DNA of 9,902 nt from Acidobacteriota bacterium (GTDB lineage Bacteria; Acidobacteriota; Terriglobia; Terriglobales; Acidobacteriaceae), in the NCBI GenBank assembly GCA_021779695.1, contig JAJYAE010000154.1, positions 1 to 9,902 on the forward strand, in the 5' to 3' direction. Position numbers and translations under genes: made by a program. Positions 6,000-9,902 of the stretch are shown piece by piece (position 1 is the first letter of the stretch; every line of letters starts with the position of its first letter). The notes beneath the pieces are model-generated. The model made no database searches, was not told the DNA's origin, and saw only the letters and a program-made list of their open reading frames with translations.

Positions 6000-6085
6000 C
6001 GGGCACTTTCAGGGCCGGTTGCCGAACACAAAGCAAGAAGCGTGAGACAGAGAAACACACCAAGGGTAACAAACTTTGGATGCAT
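5996..6085 (-). CDS. Possible 29-residue hydrophobic small ORF overlapping the ASST start
   Basis: On the minus strand an ATG at 6085-6083 opens 29 codons ending in TGA at 5998-5996, which overlaps the ATG of the arylsulfotransferase gene as ATGA. The peptide begins MHPKFVTLGVFLCLTLLAL, then Cys-Ser-Ala-Thr-Gly and ends PESAR: a short basic start, about 15 hydrophobic residues and a polar tail, like a signal peptide or single-span membrane peptide. For: the exact stop-start coupling and the lack of a ribosome binding site for the next gene. Against: no good ribosome binding site of its own, and codons (TTT, CTT, TGT, GTT) far more AT-rich at position three than the neighbours. It may be a leader peptide or only a T-rich promoter region that reads as hydrophobic. 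Confidence 0.25.
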   Translation of the reverse strand: MHPKFVTLGVFLCLTLLALCSATGPESAR

Positions 6086-6111
6086 GCCGTTTGCGCCGTG
6101 CTGCCTTACCG

Positions 6112-6170
6112 GGATGGATAAGCCGCTTGGCTGGATGGAAGACTCTGCGGGGGATTTGCGACGGGATGGA
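6112..6170. promoter_or_regulatory. Three GGATGGA boxes at helically phased spacing, upstream of ASST
   Basis: GGATGGA occurs at 6112-6118, 6133-6139 and 6164-6170, that is at start-to-start distances of 21 and 31 bp, close to two and three DNA turns. On the strand of the arylsulfotransferase gene they read TCCATCC and lie 113-171 bp before its start. This layout would suit a regulator binding one face of the helix. The boxes are short, so chance is possible. The rest of the 194-bp gap (6000-6193) holds the small ORF and no terminator that I can see. Confidence 0.3.
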
Positions 6171-6193
6171 CTGAGGACGCAGGGTGGGCAGGC

Positions 6194-7753
6194 TCAGCCC
6201 TCTCGGCGGCGCAGCGCGTGCTCCACAACCCGCAGCATCTCGTTCTCCGGCGCGGGTTTACCGGTCCAGATCTCAAACTGCCGCGCACCCTGCTGCACAA
6301 ACATCTCGACGCCGGTAATGATTGGGATACCGCGGGAACGGGCGAGCGCCAGCAGCGGCGTCTCGATGGGGTTATAGACCATGTCGAAGACGAGGCTGGC
6401 GTTGAGTTCGTTGGGAGCGATGGGCAAGGCCTGCTTGTTTCCCTTCATGCCGCAGGGGGTGGAGTTGATCAGGACGTCGAAGTGCTGCTTGGCGAAGACC
6501 TCGTGCTTGAGGGATTTGGCCTTGGCCTGACGGGCAAGGGCGACGGCGCTTTCATGTGTCCGATTGATGACGTAGACTTCTGCGCCCTGCTCGACGAGAC
6601 CGAAGACGGCAGCACGGGCCGCGCCACCGGCGCCGAGGACGGCGACTCGTGCACCACGGAGGCGGAGACGCTTTTCCAGTGGGCGGATGACGCCGGCGAC
6701 ATCGGTATTGAAGCCGTAAAGCTTGCCGTCGGCGCCGGTGCGGAGGGTATTGCAGGCGCCGATGCGCGCGGTGAGGGGGTCCATGTTGGCCAGGTGCGGC
6801 AGGACCTCCTGCTTGAGCGGCATGGTGACGGCGACGCCGGCCAGGGGTAGCTCGCGGATGACAGTGAGCAGGTCATCGAGGGACTTGGCTTTGAGTGGCA
6901 GCAGGACGGCGTTGACGACCTCGCGGCGGAGTGCAGCGTTGTGCATGAGCGGCGAGAGTGAATGGGTGATGGGATTGCCGGCAACGCCGAAGATACGGGT
7001 CGCCTGGTCAAGCTGCTCAATGCGGTAGATATCGCGAAGGGTGTGGGCATCCACCTGGCCGGGCGCGGTCTCTGTCTCCTCTGAAAAAGACGCAAAGGTG
7101 AACGAGCCACCGGCGCGTGGGCCCAGGACACGGCTCAGAATGCCTTCCTCTCCCATGGCGATGCCGACGATGTGGGACGAGAGCGAGCGATCTTCGATGA
7201 GACGCAGCATGGCCAGGTTATCCGCGAGCGAGCGGGCGGTGGAGACGACCTTGACGAAATCAGGCCTAAAGGCCTCGATGCGATTGGCGGCCTGTTCCAG
7301 ACTGCGGGTGCGAGTGAAGTCGTGGTAGCTGATGAGCAGGGCGGCGCCGGTGTGGCGCAGGTGGGTGATTTGCGCGGCCTTGGCAGATTCGGCAGATTCG
7401 ATTTCAAGATCAAGAATCTGGCAGCCGGCCTGAGCCGCCTTGGTGAGGACTTCAAACTGGGTGGCGAGTGCGCCGGTGAAGCCGCCGCCATTGGCTTTGC
7501 GGCGGCAGGTGGCGATGGCGATGACTTCGCGATGGCTGGCCAGGAATTCCTTAATCTTGGGCAGCGCGAGCAGGGGCTTGGGCAGAGAGTCGAGGCGGAA
7601 CTCAAAGAAAGTAGAGTCTTTAAGAGACGCGTCTGCGCGCTCGATGAGCTCTGCCGGAGAGGAAGCCTGGAGGGCAATGCACATTTTGCCTGGGCGCAGG
7701 CGTGCACCGGCGGGCAGTGGAGGGGGCGCGAGCGTGGCAGGAGCGTGTGGCAT
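6194..7753 (-). CDS. aroDE: Bifunctional 3-dehydroquinate dehydratase (type I) / shikimate dehydrogenase
   Basis: This 519-residue fusion carries out two successive cytoplasmic steps of aromatic amino-acid and chorismate synthesis: 3-dehydroquinate to 3-dehydroshikimate, then NADPH-dependent reduction to shikimate. The AroD half (about 22-245) shows EFRLD (51-55), TCRRK (82-86), the catalytic His144 in SYHDF and the Schiff-base Lys168 in FVKVVSTA. The AroE half (about 253-519) shows GNPITHSLSP (259-268), VTMPLK with Lys314, GACNT (332-336), GFNTD with Asp351, the nucleotide loop GAGGAAR (374-380), NRT (397-399), DMVYNP and the closing Gln487 in EMFVQQGARQ. All key residues are intact in both halves, so both reactions should occur. 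Such fusions are best known from plants and chlamydiae. The ATG at 7753 follows an in-frame stop and has only GAGG 2 nt upstream; Met24 is a less likely start. Confidence 0.95.
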   Translation of the reverse strand: MPHAPATLAPPPLPAGARLRPGKMCIALQASSPAELIERADASLKDSTFFEFRLDSLPKPLLALPKIKEFLASHREVIAIATCRRKANGGGFTGALATQFEVLTKAAQAGCQILDLEIESAESAKAAQITHLRHTGAALLISYHDFTRTRSLEQAANRIEAFRPDFVKVVSTARSLADNLAMLRLIEDRSLSSHIVGIAMGEEGILSRVLGPRAGGSFTFASFSEETETAPGQVDAHTLRDIYRIEQLDQATRIFGVAGNPITHSLSPLMHNAALRREVVNAVLLPLKAKSLDDLLTVIRELPLAGVAVTMPLKQEVLPHLANMDPLTARIGACNTLRTGADGKLYGFNTDVAGVIRPLEKRLRLRGARVAVLGAGGAARAAVFGLVEQGAEVYVINRTHESAVALARQAKAKSLKHEVFAKQHFDVLINSTPCGMKGNKQALPIAPNELNASLVFDMVYNPIETPLLALARSRGIPIITGVEMFVQQGARQFEIWTGKPAPENEMLRVVEHALRRREG

Positions 7754-7768
7754 GGCCTCAATTGACGC

Positions 7769-7797
7769 ATATTAGACGGGTTATGGAAGCGATGCAA
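7769..7797 (-). promoter_or_regulatory. Probable sigma70-type promoter for aroDE
   Basis: On the minus strand there is TTGCAT (7797-7792), a 17-nt spacer and TAATAT (7774-7769). The predicted start near 7762 leaves a leader of only about 9 nt before the ATG at 7753, consistent with the crowded GAGG-CC-ATG start. The rest of the 133-bp divergent gap (7754-7886) has no clear plus-strand promoter for the peptidase gene. Confidence 0.5.
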
Positions 7798-7886
7798 CAG
7801 GGAAGGTGCGATTGGGCCGGCATTTCTCTGGAATGCCTGGGAATGGCGTGGATGTGGCAAGCTGGAAGCTGAAGGGAGTGGAAGCG

Positions 7887-9890
7887 ATGGCTGTGGAGGC
7901 GGTTACAGCAGTGACGGGAGCGACACATGCATGGGAGATGGGCGGGGCCAAGAGTGCCGACGCCCTGGCGGTGTGGGTGACAGCGCGGTTGGAGGCGTAT
8001 GAGGCCGCATTGCAAGCCCTGCTTGCGATGGACGGCGCGCGCACGCCGGAGAACTCCTTGCGCTTGTATGACATTGCAATTGAGCAACTTAGCCTGGCGG
8101 GGGCGCAGGCGGGCGTGCTGAATTCGGTGGCGGCGGAAAAGGCTGTGCGGGACCAGGCCCAGAATGAGGCGCAGCGCGTCGCGATGGCCGCCAGCGCGCT
8201 GAGCCTGAATCGCGGGGTGTACGACGCGCTGAGGGCCATCGACCTGGAGGGCGCGAACGCGGCGACCAAGCACTATGTGGAACGGACGCTGCTCAGCTAC
8301 CGGCTGGCCGGCGTGGATAAGGACGATGCGACCCGGGCGAAGTTGCAGGAGCTGCACGAAAAGGCGACGCGGCTGTCGCTGGAGTTCAGCCGGAATATCC
8401 AGGAAGGCGCGAAGACGATTGAGGCGACGCCGAAGGAGTTGGAGGGATTGCCGGGCGACTATCTGGCGCGGCACCCGGCGAATGCCGAAGGGCGCGTGAG
8501 CATCTCAACCGACCAGCCGGAGATGCAGCCGGTGATGACCTTTGCGGCATCGGCGGCGCTGCGCGAGCGGATGTTCCTGGCCTACAACACGCGGGCGTAT
8601 CCGGCGAACCAGCAGATTTTGCTGGACCTGCTGGCAACGCGGCAGGAGATTGCGACGATTCTGGGCTTCAGAAGCTGGGCAGACCTGGCGACAGCGGACC
8701 AGATGATGGGGTCGGCGGCCAATGTGCGGGCGTTTCTGGCCAAACTCGACGAGGCCAGCCGTGAAGGTGCCGTGCGCGAGCACGCAATGATCCTGGAATT
8801 TGCGCGCGAGCGGCAGCCGGGGTTGCAGGAGATCGACATCACGAGCCGCGGCTACTGGTATGAGCAGTTCCGGCGGTCGGCCTATGATTTCGACTCGCAG
8901 TCGGTTCGGCCGTACTTTCCGTATGAGCAGGTCGAGGCCGGCGTGCTCCAGACAGCAGCGCGGCTCTTCAAGGTGGAGTTCCGGCGGTCGGATGCGGCGG
9001 CATGGAACCCCGCAGTGACGGTTTATGAGGTGCTGGAGGGTGGGCAACTCGTTGGCCGTTTCTACCTGGACATGCACCCGCGCGAGGGCAAGGACAAGTG
9101 GTTCTCCGCCGCTCCGGTGGTCACCGGCGTGCGCGGGCGCTACCTGCCCGAGGCGGCGCTGATCTGCAACTTCCCGGGTGGCGAGCCCGGTGATCCGGGG
9201 CTGATGCAGTACTCGGACGTGGTGACGTACTTTCACGAGTTCGGCCACCTGATGCATGCGATTCTGGGCGGGCAGACGGAGTGGGCCGGGCTTTCGGGCT
9301 TTGCGACGGAGGGTGATTTTATCGAGGTGCCGTCGCAGATGCTGGAAGAGTTCTTCCGCGATGAGAAGCTGCTGCAGGCCTTCGCGAAGCACTACGAGAC
9401 GGGCGAAGTGCTCTCGTCCGAGACCATCAAAAAAATGAAAGGCGCCGGTGCCTTCGGCCGTGCGGACTGGGTCCGCTCGCAGCTCTATTACACGACGCTC
9501 TCGCTCGACCTCCATGACCAGGACCCGGCAGGACTCGACCTCGACGCAACGACAAAGCGGCTCTACCAGAGCCTGCAGCCGTGGACGTGGCTCGACGGAA
9601 ACCGCATGTATGCGAGCTTCGGCCACCTGACCGGCTACTCGTCGAACTACTACACGTATGCCTTCGACAAGGTGATTGCGCTCGACTTCTTTGCGCAGTT
9701 CGACCCGGCGGACTTGTTGGGGTGTGATGCAGGCGCGCGCTACCGAAAGGCGGTGCTGGAGCAGGGCGGGTCAAAGCCGGGCCGTGAGATGGTGCGCGAC
9801 TTCCTGGGACGCGACGAAGAGTTCGCTGCCTTCACGCGCTGGCTCAGCGAAGAGTTTGAGGCAGAGGCAGCGGGAGCAGCGCATTACTGA
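7887..9890 (+). CDS. M3-family zinc oligopeptidase (thimet oligopeptidase-like)
   Basis: This 667-residue enzyme, about the usual length for the family, should cut short peptides inside a closed mostly helical channel. No signal peptide is seen, so a cytoplasmic peptide-recycling role is inferred. The zinc motif is FHEFGHLMH (449-457; ligands His450 and His454, catalytic Glu451), with the third ligand Glu480 in the family segment GDFIEVPSQMLEEFF (476-490). The C-terminal substrate-gripping segment FGHLTGYSSNYYTYAFDKV (578-596) supplies His580 and the paired tyrosines. The helical N-terminal half (about 20-330) fits the family. The ATG at 7887 is chosen because AAGGGAG (7872-7878) lies 8 nt upstream; the frame stays open to a GTG at 7806 but that stretch looks non-coding. 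Leucine codons change sharply near 9405, from mainly CTG to mainly CTC. The gene is divergent from aroDE. Confidence 0.93.
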   Translation: MAVEAVTAVTGATHAWEMGGAKSADALAVWVTARLEAYEAALQALLAMDGARTPENSLRLYDIAIEQLSLAGAQAGVLNSVAAEKAVRDQAQNEAQRVAMAASALSLNRGVYDALRAIDLEGANAATKHYVERTLLSYRLAGVDKDDATRAKLQELHEKATRLSLEFSRNIQEGAKTIEATPKELEGLPGDYLARHPANAEGRVSISTDQPEMQPVMTFAASAALRERMFLAYNTRAYPANQQILLDLLATRQEIATILGFRSWADLATADQMMGSAANVRAFLAKLDEASREGAVREHAMILEFARERQPGLQEIDITSRGYWYEQFRRSAYDFDSQSVRPYFPYEQVEAGVLQTAARLFKVEFRRSDAAAWNPAVTVYEVLEGGQLVGRFYLDMHPREGKDKWFSAAPVVTGVRGRYLPEAALICNFPGGEPGDPGLMQYSDVVTYFHEFGHLMHAILGGQTEWAGLSGFATEGDFIEVPSQMLEEFFRDEKLLQAFAKHYETGEVLSSETIKKMKGAGAFGRADWVRSQLYYTTLSLDLHDQDPAGLDLDATTKRLYQSLQPWTWLDGNRMYASFGHLTGYSSNYYTYAFDKVIALDFFAQFDPADLLGCDAGARYRKAVLEQGGSKPGREMVRDFLGRDEEFAAFTRWLSEEFEAEAAGAAHY

Positions 9891-9902
9891 TCCGGCCCGA
9901 AT

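Noticed and set aside
7819..7837. GGCATT/AATGCC hairpin in the aroDE-M3 gap
   Set aside because: Only 6 bp with no T run on either strand; no evidence for a terminator or operator.
7135..7860. Minus-strand frame of 241 codons overlapping aroDE in another frame
   Set aside because: Ser/Pro/Arg-rich shadow; the aroDE frame carries every catalytic motif.
7806..7886. 27-codon N-terminal extension of the M3 peptidase from GTG 7806
   Set aside because: No ribosome binding site before GTG 7806, whereas AAGGGAG stands 8 nt before ATG 7887.
9429..9435. Second A7 run followed by ATG, inside the M3 gene
   Set aside because: It encodes Lys codons in an intact frame, and a shift would only truncate the enzyme; the likeness to the tatA-tatC run is probably chance.
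1..9902. Search by eye for CRISPR repeats, tRNA or rRNA genes, insertion-sequence ends and phage genes
   Set aside because: Nothing convincing was seen; the window is ordinary chromosomal sequence apart from the nadA leader.

Overview
The window is a high-GC bacterial chromosome segment, most likely from an Acidobacteriota member (Terriglobia-like). The strongest pointer is a two-domain RNA upstream of nadA that matches the nadA motif (NAD+-I riboswitch), which to my knowledge is known only from that phylum. The gene set is housekeeping and cell-envelope; there is no sign of phage, plasmid, insertion sequence or CRISPR.

Left edge (1-465): the first 52 codons of nadA (quinolinate synthase) lie on the minus strand and run off the window. 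Between nadA and the divergent tat genes there is a minus-strand leader with a near-consensus promoter (361-389), a two-domain RNA (283-165) and a ribosome binding site that sits in the closing stem of the second domain. This leader is the most interesting element here: it should let the cell shut off NAD+ synthesis when NAD+ is plentiful.

466-3914, plus strand: tatA/B, tatC and a secreted M28 glutaminyl-cyclase-like metalloenzyme form a tightly overlapping operon (8-nt and 4-nt overlaps). After an 83-nt gap comes a probable lipoprotein with two SH3b-like domains and an unassigned C-terminal domain. A strong hairpin terminator at 3941-3971 closes the block. The theme is protein export and proteins that act outside the cytoplasm.

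3993-7753, minus strand: aroDE (fused 3-dehydroquinate dehydratase and shikimate dehydrogenase) is followed downstream by an arylsulfotransferase-family exported protein. The gap of about 190 bp between them holds a possible 29-residue hydrophobic small ORF that overlaps the arylsulfotransferase start by ATGA, and three GGATGGA boxes at helically phased spacing.

7754-9890: a compact divergent intergenic region carries a good aroDE promoter, then a complete M3 (thimet-oligopeptidase-type) metallopeptidase runs on the plus strand almost to the window end. Its last third shows an abrupt change in leucine codon choice.
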